From SKKY01 sp964622305 (GTDB lineage Bacteria; Bacillota; Peptococcia; Peptococcales; SKKY01): a DNA stretch of 61,550 nt. Location of the stretch: the NCBI GenBank assembly GCA_964622305.1, contig CAZUPR010000002.1, positions 1-61,550 of the forward strand. The letters run 5' to 3'. Both the position numbers and the translations under genes were made by a program. The stretch's first letter is position 1. Each line of letters begins with the position of its first letter. This document shows, in pieces, positions 24,610 to 32,929 of this stretch. Below the pieces are notes generated by a model, which worked only from the letters and a program-made list of their open reading frames with translations, was not told the DNA's origin and ran no database searches.

Positions 24610-25428
24610 TCAATAATAATTTTCTAAAACTTCAACATAAACCTCTCCGATATCAGGTCCAACCAGTCCCACAACTTCGGCAGCAGCTTTTGACAGATCT
24701 ATTACCCGGCCCTTCACGAAAGGGCCTCTGTCATTTATGCGGATAATAACTGACTTATCTGTTCTTAGGTAAGTTACCCTTACAAAAGTTCCAAAGGCCA
24801 GGGTTTTATGGGCTCCTGTCATTTCATCCTGGTTATAAACTTCGCCACTGCTGGTTTTTCTGCCGTGAAAAATCCCGCCATACCAGGTACCCAGCCCTGA
24901 AAAAGCATCAACGATAGAGGTACCATCTGGCAGACTGGCATAGTCTATGGATAAATCCTTTATCTCATCAAGTTGGGCTTCTTCTGGATTTGAAAAAGCG
25001 TAAATCGAATTATACTCACTGTTCCAAATAATTTCATAGCCCAGGGATTCAGCTGCAAAACGCAGGGGAATGTAAGTAGAGTCATTAATTAAAGTGGGTG
25101 CAACATCCAGGGATTTAAAGAGTCCATTTACTATAGAATCATTTGAACCAATTTTCAGGAAAATCTTATTATTTTCGTAGCTTGCGTGGACTTCCTTATT
25201 TTCCTCATCCCATTTAATTTCAGCTCCGATAGTTTCAAAAAACTCTCTCATTGGTAAGAGGATACGGCCACCAACATTTACAGGATTTTTAGTAAAGTCC
25301 TTATATTCATAGTCGATAATTATGCTTAAATTTTCTATTTCTTCATAGTCAGCTTGGTTGGCCCAGGCTGCAAAATTTGTCAGACAAAGCAGGCCCAAAA
25401 CCAGTATTGTTAATAAATTTTTATTCAT
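24610..25428 (-). CDS. Exported RlpA-like (3D/DPBB) protein with copper-amine-oxidase-N-type domain
   Basis: This 272-residue protein has a signal peptide (residues 1-24, cleavage after AAWA). Next comes a copper-amine-oxidase N-terminal-like domain (about 35-150; GGRILLPMREFFETIGAEIKW ... YIPLRFAAESLGYEIIW), then a double-psi beta barrel of the RlpA type (about 175-272; GLGTWYGGIFHGRKTSSGE, INDRGPFVKGRVIDLS). The catalytic Asp of RlpA lytic transglycosylases may be in NDRGPF. The first domain is common as a cell-surface domain in Clostridia. It probably acts on peptidoglycan. Confidence 0.85.
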   Translation of the reverse strand: MNKNLLTILVLGLLCLTNFAAWANQADYEEIENLSIIIDYEYKDFTKNPVNVGGRILLPMREFFETIGAEIKWDEENKEVHASYENNKIFLKIGSNDSIVNGLFKSLDVAPTLINDSTYIPLRFAAESLGYEIIWNSEYNSIYAFSNPEEAQLDEIKDLSIDYASLPDGTSIVDAFSGLGTWYGGIFHGRKTSSGEVYNQDEMTGAHKTLAFGTFVRVTYLRTDKSVIIRINDRGPFVKGRVIDLSKAAAEVVGLVGPDIGEVYVEVLENYY

Positions 25429-25527
25429 TTATCTCCATCCTTTAAGTTTTTTATATAATAACTGTAATAATGATAAATGACAAGTTTCAGAATTTTCTCT
25501 AAAAAATATAGCAGAGGCAAAAAATTA

Positions 25528-25536
25528 TGTTATAAT
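25528..25536 (+). promoter_or_regulatory. Extended -10 promoter of the ferritin-like gene
   Basis: TGTTATAAT: an extended TG plus TATAAT. No good -35 is visible. The ATG of the next gene is 44 bases downstream with AGGAGGT before it. Confidence 0.6.
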
Positions 25537-25579
25537 TATAAAAGCAATAAATACATAAAAAATAGGAGGTAGGTATAAG

Positions 25580-26110
25580 ATGAGTAACAGAGAAGAACAA
25601 AAAGAAAAAGTAATTGAGGTTCTGAATAAGGCTCGTTCAATGGAATTACAAGCTATTCACCAATACATGAACCAGCACTATTCCCTTGACGACCAAGACA
25701 TGGGCGAGCTGGCAAAAAATGTTAAGCTTATTGCTATTGACGAAATGACTCACGCTGAAGACTTTGCTGAAAGAATTAAAGAAATCGGGGGCGAGCCAAC
25801 CTCTGATTTATCAGGACCTATAATTAAGGGCCAGGAAATTCTTGAAATTTTTATTCAAGATACAAAAGCAGAGGAAGATACTATTGCAATTTACAACCAA
25901 TTTGCAAAAGTGTGCAGTGAAAATGGCGACAGCATCTCCAAAAAACTTTTGGAAAAGATTATTGAAGAAGAACAAGTTCATCTTAACTACTTTGACAATA
26001 TAGCTGGTCATATCGAAAGAATGGGCGACACTTATTTGGCCCGTATTGCTGGCACATCAGCCTCCACCGGTGAATCTACTAAGAGTTTTGTTGCACAAAA
26101 TGGAGAATGA
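25580..26110 (+). CDS. Ferritin-like / bacterioferritin di-iron protein
   Basis: This 176-residue four-helix-bundle protein has di-iron ligands in the expected order: Glu in SMELQAIHQYM (about 22), E-x2-H in DEMTHAED (about 55-58), Glu in DTKAEEDTIAIYN (about 98), and E-x2-H in EEEQVHLNYF (about 131-134). It resembles bacterioferritin. No heme-ligand Met can be named with confidence. The likely role is iron storage or oxidative protection in the cytoplasm. It has its own promoter and ribosome site, and a short polar tail. Confidence 0.85.
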   Translation: MSNREEQKEKVIEVLNKARSMELQAIHQYMNQHYSLDDQDMGELAKNVKLIAIDEMTHAEDFAERIKEIGGEPTSDLSGPIIKGQEILEIFIQDTKAEEDTIAIYNQFAKVCSENGDSISKKLLEKIIEEEQVHLNYFDNIAGHIERMGDTYLARIAGTSASTGESTKSFVAQNGE

Positions 26111-26120
26111 TTTATAAAAA

Positions 26121-26303
26121 ATGCAGGCAGGCACTGAGAGAATCTACTGCAAGAACTGTTTGCACTATTATATTACCTGGGAACAAAAGTTTCCCCATGG
26201 TTGCAAATTATGGGGAATAAAATCAGCCCAGATGCCTTCGGTGGTGGTCCAACGTTCCAAGGGCAGTAAATGTGAATATTATCAAAAAAAGCAGAGCTTT
26301 TAG
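26121..26303 (+). CDS. Small cysteine-rich protein, unknown
   Basis: This 60-residue protein has four cysteines: CKNC at 10-13, then HGCKLWG and SKCEYYQ. They look like a small metal site. Similar short proteins are sometimes labelled uracil-DNA glycosylase by propagation, which I do not trust because no glycosylase motif is present. The ribosome site is weak and the gene begins 11 bases after the ferritin stop, so translation may be coupled. Its stop codon lies within a terminator hairpin. Confidence 0.6.
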   Translation: MQAGTERIYCKNCLHYYITWEQKFPHGCKLWGIKSAQMPSVVVQRSKGSKCEYYQKKQSF

Positions 26304-26316
26304 CTCTGCTTTTTCT
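26287..26316. terminator. Two-way Rho-independent terminator
   Basis: Stem AAAGCAGAGC / GCTCTGCTTT with a 5-base loop and T-rich (plus) or A-rich (minus) flanks. It serves both the small Cys protein and the convergent DAHP synthase. Confidence 0.88.
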
Positions 26317-26331
26317 TTCATTATTTTTCTT

Positions 26332-27366
26332 TTATTGGTTCATTTTTTCTACCAGATGATAGATAAGTCTTTCAGTAGCCGGCCAGCCCAGGCATGCGTC
26401 AGTGATGGACTTTCCAAAAATACCACCGTCAACAGGCTGAGAGCCCTCTTCCAGATAACTTTCAATCATCAGGCCCTTTACATACTTGCCGATAATAGGC
26501 TCTTTTTTTCTGTTATGAATAATTTCGGAGGCAATACGAGGCTGCTGATGGTACCTTTTGCCAGAGTTGGCATGGTTGACATCAACAATAATAGCCGGAT
26601 ATTCCAAATCCCTTTTTTCATATTCCTCAATAAGCCTGACCAGGTCTTCATAATGATAGTTAGGTATGCTTTGCCCATATTGGTCAACGGCTCCTCTGAT
26701 GATAGCGTGAGTGAGAGGGTTACCTTCAGTGGCCACTTCTGCTCCCCTGTAGATAAAATGATGGCCTATTTGCCCGGCCTTGATGGAGTTAAGCATAACA
26801 CTGATATCACCAGATGTTGGGTTTTTCATTCCGGCAGGAACTTCAAAACCGCTTACTGTTAACCTGTGCTGTTGGTTTTCAACTGAGCGGGCTCCAACGG
26901 CCACGTAGCTGAGCAAGTCATCCAGGTAGGCATAGTTTTCAGGATAAAGCATTTCGTCGGCACAACTGAGGCCAGAGGTCTCTATAGCCTTTATATGGAG
27001 TCTGCGGATAGCTTTGATTCCTTCATACATATTAGCTACCTTATTTGGATCTGGCTGGTGTAGCATGCCTTTATAGCCCTCTCCGGTTGTTCTGGGCTTG
27101 TTGGTGTAGATTCTGGGAACTATTACAAGGTCATTTTTTACATTTTCCTGAATAGCAGCCAACTTTTCGATATAGGCAAGAACTGAGTCTTCATTATCTG
27201 CAGAACAGGGACCAATGATTAAGATAAACTTGCCGCTGTCCCCCTTGAGGACATCTTGAATCTCCTTATCTCTTACTTGCTTCATTTCAAGAACACTTTT
27301 AGATGCAGGCAAATCCTGGAACAAGACGCCTGGTGCAGGTAGTTCTCTGATTAATTTGAAGGCCAT
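26332..27366 (-). CDS. 3-deoxy-7-phosphoheptulonate (DAHP) synthase, type I-alpha
   Basis: This 344-residue protein matches AroF/AroG/AroH type: IIGPCSADN (about 50-58), VPRIYTNKPRTTGEGYKG, ETSGLSCADEML, GVGARSVENQQHR-like (VGARSVENQQHR), KNPTSGD, IVDVNHANSGKR and IESYLEEGSQP, the expected active-site and metal motifs. It makes DAHP from PEP and erythrose-4-phosphate, the first step of the shikimate pathway. I do not see which amino acid inhibits it. The long plus-strand reading frame across its 3' part is only a shadow. It may be read with the upstream nucleoside kinase (36 bases apart). Confidence 0.95.
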   Translation of the reverse strand: MAFKLIRELPAPGVLFQDLPASKSVLEMKQVRDKEIQDVLKGDSGKFILIIGPCSADNEDSVLAYIEKLAAIQENVKNDLVIVPRIYTNKPRTTGEGYKGMLHQPDPNKVANMYEGIKAIRRLHIKAIETSGLSCADEMLYPENYAYLDDLLSYVAVGARSVENQQHRLTVSGFEVPAGMKNPTSGDISVMLNSIKAGQIGHHFIYRGAEVATEGNPLTHAIIRGAVDQYGQSIPNYHYEDLVRLIEEYEKRDLEYPAIIVDVNHANSGKRYHQQPRIASEIIHNRKKEPIIGKYVKGLMIESYLEEGSQPVDGGIFGKSITDACLGWPATERLIYHLVEKMNQ

Positions 27367-27401
27367 ATTAAGGCTCCTTTCCTTATTAATTAATTTTTTA
27401 T

Positions 27402-29066
27402 TTAAACAAAATCTCTTCTGCCAATAAACTCTCTGAGAATTGAATTGGAAGGTATCTGTGCATCATCCGGAAGATGATAGAAAAAAGATACCAGCCGGAT
27501 CAACCTTTGAGCTTCAAAGTACTCTGGTTCATGAGGCGGAATTTCTTCCAGAAGGGGTACCAGATACCTTCTGATTACAGCCAGTTCATAAACTAAAGAG
27601 GAGTTAAAGATAACATCAGCCTCTTCATTATAGGGGAAGATGTGTCCTTCTTCACCTTGTCTTACTGTGGCCCAGTATCTCAGGGTATCAAGGGCAGAGC
27701 GGCCTCTGGTTCTGTGATCTCTGATAAGTCTTCTCATGAGGCGGCCATCTGTAGTTGGCAGCCTGTTATGCTGGTCAATCCCCAGCTGTGTCAGGGCATT
27801 TATATATATCTTTGCCTTGTTTTTTCTGTAGACTGAGGAAGTAAGCCTTTCATTCAAGGCATGGATTCCTTCTATAATAAGGATTTCATTTGGATCCAGC
27901 TTAATGAACTGTCCACTTGGTTTTCTGCTGCCACTGATAAAGTCATATTCAGGCAATTCTATTTCTTCACCATCAAAAAACTTTTCAAGATGGTCCTGAA
28001 AGAGGGCTATATCAACTATATCAGGGGATTCAAAATCAGGCTCTCCATTTGCCCCCAGAGGCCTTTTACTGGCATCTATAAAATAATCGTCCATAGAAAT
28101 CAGTTCAGTCTTGTAGCCAATAACCTGGAGCTGGATGCTCAGCCTTTGGGTAAAGGTGGTTTTTCCTGATGATGATGGTCCGGCTATACAAATCAGTTTT
28201 AGGTCTTCATTTTGAGTCAGCTGATCAGCTATTTGGGCAATTTTCTTTTCATGCAGGGCTTCTGAAATCTTTATAATATTATTTACCTGATCTTTTTCGA
28301 TATATTCATTTAAAGAAGAGATGTAGTTACATTCTATAATCTTGGCCCAGCGTCTGGTTTCTGTAAAAACCTTGGCCAGCTTAGGGCTTTCTATGAAGGC
28401 AGGTAATTTAAAAGGATCTTTTTTCTCTGGGAACCTGAGGATAAATCCTGGAGGATAAAATTTAAGGTCAAAAACTTTTAAATATCCTGTACTTGGCACC
28501 ATAGTTCTGTAAAAATAACCAAATTTACTTCCTATGTAATAGAGGTTGGAATAGGCCTTGCCCAGTTGTTCCATTAAAAGAGCCTTGCTTTCCATATTGT
28601 GACTGCGGTAAATATCAATTACTTCACCGGTAGGCATGGTCTTTTTAATTAAAGGCAAATCTTTTTCTACATATTCCCACATTCTTTTTTCAATTTTTTC
28701 TAACTCTTTTCTTGTAAGGGCGGGTTCAATTTCAATTTTACAGTAAACACCCTTGCTTAAGGAGTTTTGGATAAGGAGCCTGGCTCTTGGGAAAACTTCC
28801 TGGGTAGCGGTAATGAGTAAAAAAATAAGGCTTCTTTGATAAACCTTATTACCTACCTCAGAAGTTAAGTCAAAGAAATCAATTTTATATTGATCTTTTG
28901 AATCATCCAGAGTATGGGTAAGGTCTTTAAGCGCCCCGTCGACCATAGCTACAATTATTGAATCCAGATATTGATCTTGGACTGTCTTACTGATTTCCAG
29001 GAGACTGGTTCCTTGTGGGAACTCTTTTTTTAGCGACTGGTTAATAGTTACACTTAGCATTTTCAT
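27402..29066 (-). CDS. Nucleoside (uridine-type) kinase with TGS and ThrRS-like N-terminal domains
   Basis: This 554-residue protein starts after AAAGGAGGG. Order: a TGS-like domain (about 1-65), a ThrRS additional-domain-like region (about 75-190) and a C-terminal P-loop phosphoribulokinase/uridine kinase domain (from about 290; GPSSSGKTTFTQRL, then MDDYFID, EGIHALN, RDHRTRGRSA). This is the standard composition of a Firmicutes and Thermotoga protein annotated as nucleoside kinase; its natural substrate is not settled. It lies just after the zinc-ribbon gene, separated by a terminator. Confidence 0.87.
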   Translation of the reverse strand: MKMLSVTINQSLKKEFPQGTSLLEISKTVQDQYLDSIIVAMVDGALKDLTHTLDDSKDQYKIDFFDLTSEVGNKVYQRSLIFLLITATQEVFPRARLLIQNSLSKGVYCKIEIEPALTRKELEKIEKRMWEYVEKDLPLIKKTMPTGEVIDIYRSHNMESKALLMEQLGKAYSNLYYIGSKFGYFYRTMVPSTGYLKVFDLKFYPPGFILRFPEKKDPFKLPAFIESPKLAKVFTETRRWAKIIECNYISSLNEYIEKDQVNNIIKISEALHEKKIAQIADQLTQNEDLKLICIAGPSSSGKTTFTQRLSIQLQVIGYKTELISMDDYFIDASKRPLGANGEPDFESPDIVDIALFQDHLEKFFDGEEIELPEYDFISGSRKPSGQFIKLDPNEILIIEGIHALNERLTSSVYRKNKAKIYINALTQLGIDQHNRLPTTDGRLMRRLIRDHRTRGRSALDTLRYWATVRQGEEGHIFPYNEEADVIFNSSLVYELAVIRRYLVPLLEEIPPHEPEYFEAQRLIRLVSFFYHLPDDAQIPSNSILREFIGRRDFV

Positions 29067-29086
29067 CTTACGCGCCCTCCTTTATA

Positions 29087-29121
29087 TTGAAAATACACCT
29101 TCCCCAGGCGGAGAAGGTGTT
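29087..29121 (-). terminator. Rho-independent terminator after the zinc-ribbon gene
   Basis: Minus strand: CACCTTCTCC / GGGGAAGGTG, a 10-bp stem (one G-T pair), GCCT loop, then ATTTT. It lies between the zinc-ribbon gene and the nucleoside kinase. The tract is short, so some read-through is likely. Confidence 0.7.
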
Positions 29122-29129
29122 TGGCTCGT

Positions 29130-29429
29130 TTAATAACTTTTCTTTCTTTTTCTGCGGCTTAATCTTTCAGTGGCTTTTTCATAATATTTTCTTATTTGTT
29201 CCATGGGATTCATTTTTTCCCAGGTTGTGGGCTTGGACATCATAAGGTTGTCACTGCCACATTTACGGCAATAATTCCAGTTATTGATAAACATAGAGGT
29301 CATGCCTCCATTTCTTCTGAGAATGGAATACCAGCCACAATCTTTACATGTTATTTTAAAGGAACGTTCAAAAAGATCTTCAACATTCTCTACTTTCCCA
29401 GCAGGAAAGGCCTTGTCAATTAGCTTCAT
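29130..29429 (-). CDS. Small zinc-ribbon protein, unknown
   Basis: This 99-residue protein has CKDC (about 28-31) and CRKC (about 54-57), a four-cysteine zinc ribbon, and a strongly basic tail (ERLSRRKRKKSY). It suggests nucleic-acid binding. AGAGGTGATC precedes the ATG. I recognise no named family. It is divergent from guaB, sharing a 111-base intergenic region. Confidence 0.65.
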   Translation of the reverse strand: MKLIDKAFPAGKVENVEDLFERSFKITCKDCGWYSILRRNGGMTSMFINNWNYCRKCGSDNLMMSKPTTWEKMNPMEQIRKYYEKATERLSRRKRKKSY

Positions 29430-29540
29430 ATTTGATCACCTCTGTAAGAATATATTTTAACATAAATGGTAGTATTTTTCCAATAATAGTGTACAATAAT
29501 CAATTAAACAATAAAAAATTTACCAGGGAAGGAGATTACT

Positions 29541-31040
29541 ATGCCTCATTATTACAATGAACCATCAAGAACCTTTAGTGAATACCTCTTGATTCCTAAT
29601 TTAACCACAAAAGAGTGTATACCCGCAAATATTTCTTTAAAAACGCCCTTAACAAAATTTAAAAAAGGTGAAGAAGCTGACATTCAATTAAATGTACCTA
29701 TGGTATCAGCTATTATGCAGTCAGTTTCCGGACATGAAATGGGTATCGCTTTAGCAAGAACAGGAGGACTGGCCTTTATATTTGGCTCCCAATCCATTGA
29801 AAACCAAGCCGAAATGGTCAGGAGGGTAAAGAGCTACAAGGCTGGCTTTGTAGTTAGTTCCTTAAACTTAAAACCAGACCAGACCCTTGAAGATATCTTA
29901 GATTTGAAAGAAAAAACAGGCCATTCAACAGTGGCTATAACAGAAGATGGAAGCCCTAATGGAAAATTGCTGGGTATTGTAACCAGCCGAGACTATCGCC
30001 TTTCCAGAACGGCAACCACTACAGTAATCAGAGATTTTATGACACCTTTGGAGGATCTTATTGTTGGCCAGGAGGGTATGAGCCTTTCTGAAGCCAATGA
30101 TATGATCTGGGACCATAAATTAAATTGCCTTCCTATAGTAGATAAAGATGGCAAGCTTTGCTATCTGGTTTTCCGTAAAGACTATGACAGTCACAAAGAA
30201 AACCCCAATGAATTATTGGATTCTGAAAAAAGGCTGATTGTTGGTGCCGGCATTAACAGCCGTGACCATGCAGAAAGAGTTCCAGCTCTCATTGAAGCTG
30301 GTGTAGATGTTCTTTGCATAGATTCTTCAGACGGATATTCTGAGTGGCAAAAAGATACAATCGAGTACATCAAGAGCAAGTTTGGTGAAAGTGTAAAAGT
30401 TGGCGCTGGTAATGTTGTTGACAGGGAAGGTTTTCTCTATCTGGCGGAAGCAGGGGCTGACTTTATTAAGGTTGGAATCGGCGGGGGTTCCATTTGTATT
30501 ACCCGTGAACAAAAAGGTATTGGCAGGGGCCAGGCAACATCTGTTATTGAAGTTGCAGAGGCCAGAAATGAATATTATGAAAAAACAGGAGTCTATATCC
30601 CCATTTGTTCTGATGGCGGTATAGTTCATGATTACCACATGACCCTGGCTCTGGCCATGGGGGCTGACTTTTTGATGCTGGGCAGATATTTTGCCAGATT
30701 TGATGAAAGTCCAACCAAGAAATTGAAAATAGGTTCCAATTATGTAAAAGAATACTGGGGAGAGGGTTCAAACAGGGCCCGTAACTGGCAGAGATATGAT
30801 GACTCTGGTATTGGCAAGATGGAATTTGAAGAAGGAGTTGACTCCTACGTTCCTTATGCCGGCAAACTGAAAGATAACCTGCATATTACAACCAGTAAAA
30901 TTAAGGCCACTATGAGCAGCTGTGGTTCAAGAAATATTAAAGAACTGCAGGAAACTGCCAGAATGACCCTGGTTTCTGCTACAAGTATTGTTGAAGGCGG
31001 GGCTCATGACGTTATTCTAAGGGATACAAGTGTAGAATGA
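29541..31040 (+). CDS. guaB: IMP dehydrogenase
   Basis: This 499-residue protein belongs to the long Lachnospiraceae/spirochete-type IMPDH. The N-terminus is YYNEPSRTFSEYLLIPN; two CBS domains follow (about 95-225; GLLGIVTSRDYR-type and CLPIVDKDGKLCYLV). The catalytic Cys is in GIGGGSICITREQKGIGRGQ (usual form GPGSICTTR), with the flap ending in ARNWQRY. It makes XMP from IMP, the first committed GMP step. AAGGAGAT precedes the ATG, and lysA overlaps its stop. Confidence 0.94.
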   Translation: MPHYYNEPSRTFSEYLLIPNLTTKECIPANISLKTPLTKFKKGEEADIQLNVPMVSAIMQSVSGHEMGIALARTGGLAFIFGSQSIENQAEMVRRVKSYKAGFVVSSLNLKPDQTLEDILDLKEKTGHSTVAITEDGSPNGKLLGIVTSRDYRLSRTATTTVIRDFMTPLEDLIVGQEGMSLSEANDMIWDHKLNCLPIVDKDGKLCYLVFRKDYDSHKENPNELLDSEKRLIVGAGINSRDHAERVPALIEAGVDVLCIDSSDGYSEWQKDTIEYIKSKFGESVKVGAGNVVDREGFLYLAEAGADFIKVGIGGGSICITREQKGIGRGQATSVIEVAEARNEYYEKTGVYIPICSDGGIVHDYHMTLALAMGADFLMLGRYFARFDESPTKKLKIGSNYVKEYWGEGSNRARNWQRYDDSGIGKMEFEEGVDSYVPYAGKLKDNLHITTSKIKATMSSCGSRNIKELQETARMTLVSATSIVEGGAHDVILRDTSVE

Positions 31041-32284
31041 TGGCCTCAACCAATGAAGCTTTAGGCTTTTTTAAGGGACATTCGCCAGAAGATCTTTTAA
31101 AAGAGTTTGGCTCGCCTCTCTATTTATACAATGAAGATATTTTGCGCACACGCTGCCGGGAGATGAAGAATCTTATCTCCTATAAGGATTTTTCTCCCAG
31201 TTATTCAGTTAAGGCTAATTCCAATCCGGAATTGCTTAAGATTATAAAATCTGAAGGACTTTTGGCAGATGCCATGTCTCCTGGAGAAATTTTTGTCCTG
31301 GAAAAGGCTGGTTTTAAAGCAGAAGAAATTTTTTATATCAGTAATAATGTAACAGCTGAAGAAATGAACTATGCCATAGAAAGAAATATTACTCTTAGTG
31401 TGGACTCCCTGTCACAGCTTGAACTTTATGGCTCTCTAAATCCAGGGGGCAGCCTTGCTCTTCGTTTTAATCCTGGAAAAGGAGCCGGACACAGCAAAAA
31501 GGTAATTACTGCTGGCAAGGATACAAAATTTGGCATAAATGCTCATTTAGTGGAAGAAGTTAAAGAAATTCTGAATAAATATCAGTTAAAGGTTAAAGGC
31601 ATAAACCAGCACATTGGCTCTCTTTTTATGGACCCAGAACCTTATTTGCAAGGTGTAAAATCTGCCCTGGAAATAGCAGAACATTTTCCGGAGCTTAGCT
31701 TTGTCGACTTCGGAGGGGGCTTTGGTATTCCCTATAAGAAGGCTGAGGGAGAGGCCAGATTGGATTTGGCGGCCCTGGGCAGGGAGATGGAAAAAATTAT
31801 TTCTGAATGGCAGGCAGGCCGTCAGAAAAAAATTACCCTTAAAAGTGAACCTGGCAGATATGTCGTGGCAGAAGCAGGCCTCCTCTTGGGGCAAGTCACT
31901 GCTATAAAGGAAAATTACGATAAGAAGTATATAGGTACAGATGTAGGTTTTAATGTTTTAGCCAGGCCCATGGTCTATGGCTCCCATCATGATCTGGAAA
32001 TTTATCGTGGAGGAAAGTTTATAGAGGAAGGGCCAAGGGAAATCGTTGATGTCACTGGCAATATTTGTGAAAGTGGAGATTTGCTTGCAGAAGGCAGGTT
32101 GCTGCCCCTGGTGCAGGAAGGAGACCTCATTGGCATAAGAGATGCTGGCGCTTACGGTTATTCTATGGCTTCAAATTATAATAACCGCCTAAGGCCCGCA
32201 GAGGTCCTTATAGACAGCCAGGGAAGGCTTAAACTGATCAGAAAAAGAGATAGTCTGGAAGATTTGGCCAGAGGCTTTGTTTAA
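31037..32284 (+). CDS. lysA: Diaminopimelate decarboxylase-like PLP enzyme
   Basis: This 415-residue alanine-racemase-fold decarboxylase has the PLP lysine in PSYSVKANSNPELL (near residue 60), HIGSLFMDPEPY, FVDFGGGFGIPY and CESGDLLAEGR. The last is the partner-subunit Cys motif of DAP/ornithine decarboxylases, and CESGD with the following Leu favours LysA. The start overlaps guaB by 4 bases (ATGATG), so it is translated by coupling. LysA forms L-lysine from meso-DAP. A different decarboxylase specificity cannot be ruled out. Confidence 0.87.
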   Translation: MMASTNEALGFFKGHSPEDLLKEFGSPLYLYNEDILRTRCREMKNLISYKDFSPSYSVKANSNPELLKIIKSEGLLADAMSPGEIFVLEKAGFKAEEIFYISNNVTAEEMNYAIERNITLSVDSLSQLELYGSLNPGGSLALRFNPGKGAGHSKKVITAGKDTKFGINAHLVEEVKEILNKYQLKVKGINQHIGSLFMDPEPYLQGVKSALEIAEHFPELSFVDFGGGFGIPYKKAEGEARLDLAALGREMEKIISEWQAGRQKKITLKSEPGRYVVAEAGLLLGQVTAIKENYDKKYIGTDVGFNVLARPMVYGSHHDLEIYRGGKFIEEGPREIVDVTGNICESGDLLAEGRLLPLVQEGDLIGIRDAGAYGYSMASNYNNRLRPAEVLIDSQGRLKLIRKRDSLEDLARGFV

Positions 32285-32288
32285 GCTT

Positions 32289-32561
32289 ATGGAAGTGCAG
32301 AAGAAGGAAAAGGAAAAGTCTTTTTTTGTCTATATCCTGGAATGCTCGGATAAGACTTTCTATACGGGTTATACAGATGATTTAGAAGGCAGATTAGCCA
32401 GGCATAATCAAGGTCTGGGGGCCAAATATACCAGAGGCCGCCTGCCGGTAAAACTTTTATACTCAGAAAGATTTGAATCTAAGAGCCAGGCTCTCAAAAG
32501 AGAAGCAGCAATTAAGAAAATGAAAAGAAAAGACAAGGAAAAGTTAATTACAAACAAATAA
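32289..32561 (+). CDS. GIY-YIG nuclease domain protein (UPF0213/YhbQ type)
   Basis: About 90 residues from ATG 32289; an in-frame TTG at 32277 is possible. It has the single GIY-YIG domain: FVYILECSDKTFYTGYTDDL, with the GIY-type pair (VYIL ... YTGYT) and RLARHNQGLGAKYTRGRLPV, ending in basic KRKDKEK. This short form is common in bacteria and its substrate is undefined. It ends the guaB-lysA transcript before a strong terminator. Confidence 0.88.
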   Translation: MEVQKKEKEKSFFVYILECSDKTFYTGYTDDLEGRLARHNQGLGAKYTRGRLPVKLLYSERFESKSQALKREAAIKKMKRKDKEKLITNK

Positions 32562-32577
32562 GACTATAAAAAAGATT

Positions 32578-32619
32578 AACCCTTGATTTAGGAGGAAAAC
32601 TAAATCAAGGGTTTTTTTT
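32578..32619 (+). terminator. Strong Rho-independent terminator
   Basis: A perfect 14-bp stem (AACCCTTGATTTAG and its complement), an 8-base loop and T8. It isolates the upstream genes from the SLC13 cluster. Confidence 0.95.
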
Positions 32620-32659
32620 ATCCCGAAAAGTTATATTAAACATAAAAAACTTTATTAAA

Positions 32660-32689
32660 CATTTATTTGTTTAGTTAAACAAATAAATG
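32660..32689. promoter_or_regulatory. Perfect 14-bp inverted repeat upstream of the first SLC13 gene
   Basis: CATTTATTTGTTTA and its exact complement flank a 2-base centre (GT). It lies about 90 bases upstream of the promoter, in a 310-base AT-rich stretch without a gene. Operator or upstream activator site is likely; the protein that binds it is unknown. The remaining sequence 32690-32779 is purine-rich and shows nothing more. Confidence 0.6.
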
Positions 32690-32779
32690 AGAAAAAATAA
32701 AAAAAGACAAGAAGAAGAAGCTAAAAGGCAGTAAAACAAAGGAAAAATAAAAATAATTAAGAAAAAGAGCTTAAACATA

Positions 32780-32808
32780 TTGACAAACAATTGAATAAAT
32801 TGTAAATT
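32780..32808 (+). promoter_or_regulatory. Sigma-A promoter of SLC13 copy 1
   Basis: TTGACA (32780-32785), 17-base spacer, TAAATT (32803-32808). The start would be near 32815, leaving a leader of about 115 bases with GGAGGG before the ATG. Confidence 0.75.
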
Positions 32809-32929
32809 TTAGGCGTATAGAAGTAAAGAAATGTTTTACATAAGAAAAAGAAGGGAGGGTAGGCAAGCTAACCATCAATCACATGTACGTTTTAGTTTCA
32901 AATTTCAAAAAATTAATGGAGGGAAACTA

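Noticed and set aside
26121..26303. Uracil-DNA glycosylase label for the small Cys-rich protein
   Set aside because: 60 residues with only four cysteines and none of the glycosylase motifs.
26272..26862. 196-residue plus-strand reading frame opposite DAHP synthase
   Set aside because: It lies antisense to a clear enzyme gene and spans a terminator; it has no recognisable domain or ribosome site.
32690..32779. AT-rich tract as a replication origin
   Set aside because: No cluster of DnaA boxes or origin genes nearby; AT-rich purine tracts are common in intergenic DNA of this genome.
32831..32929. N-terminal extension of SLC13 copy 1
   Set aside because: Basic, unlike the paralogues, and upstream of the GGAGGG site; copies 1 and 2 both begin MKKT after such a site.
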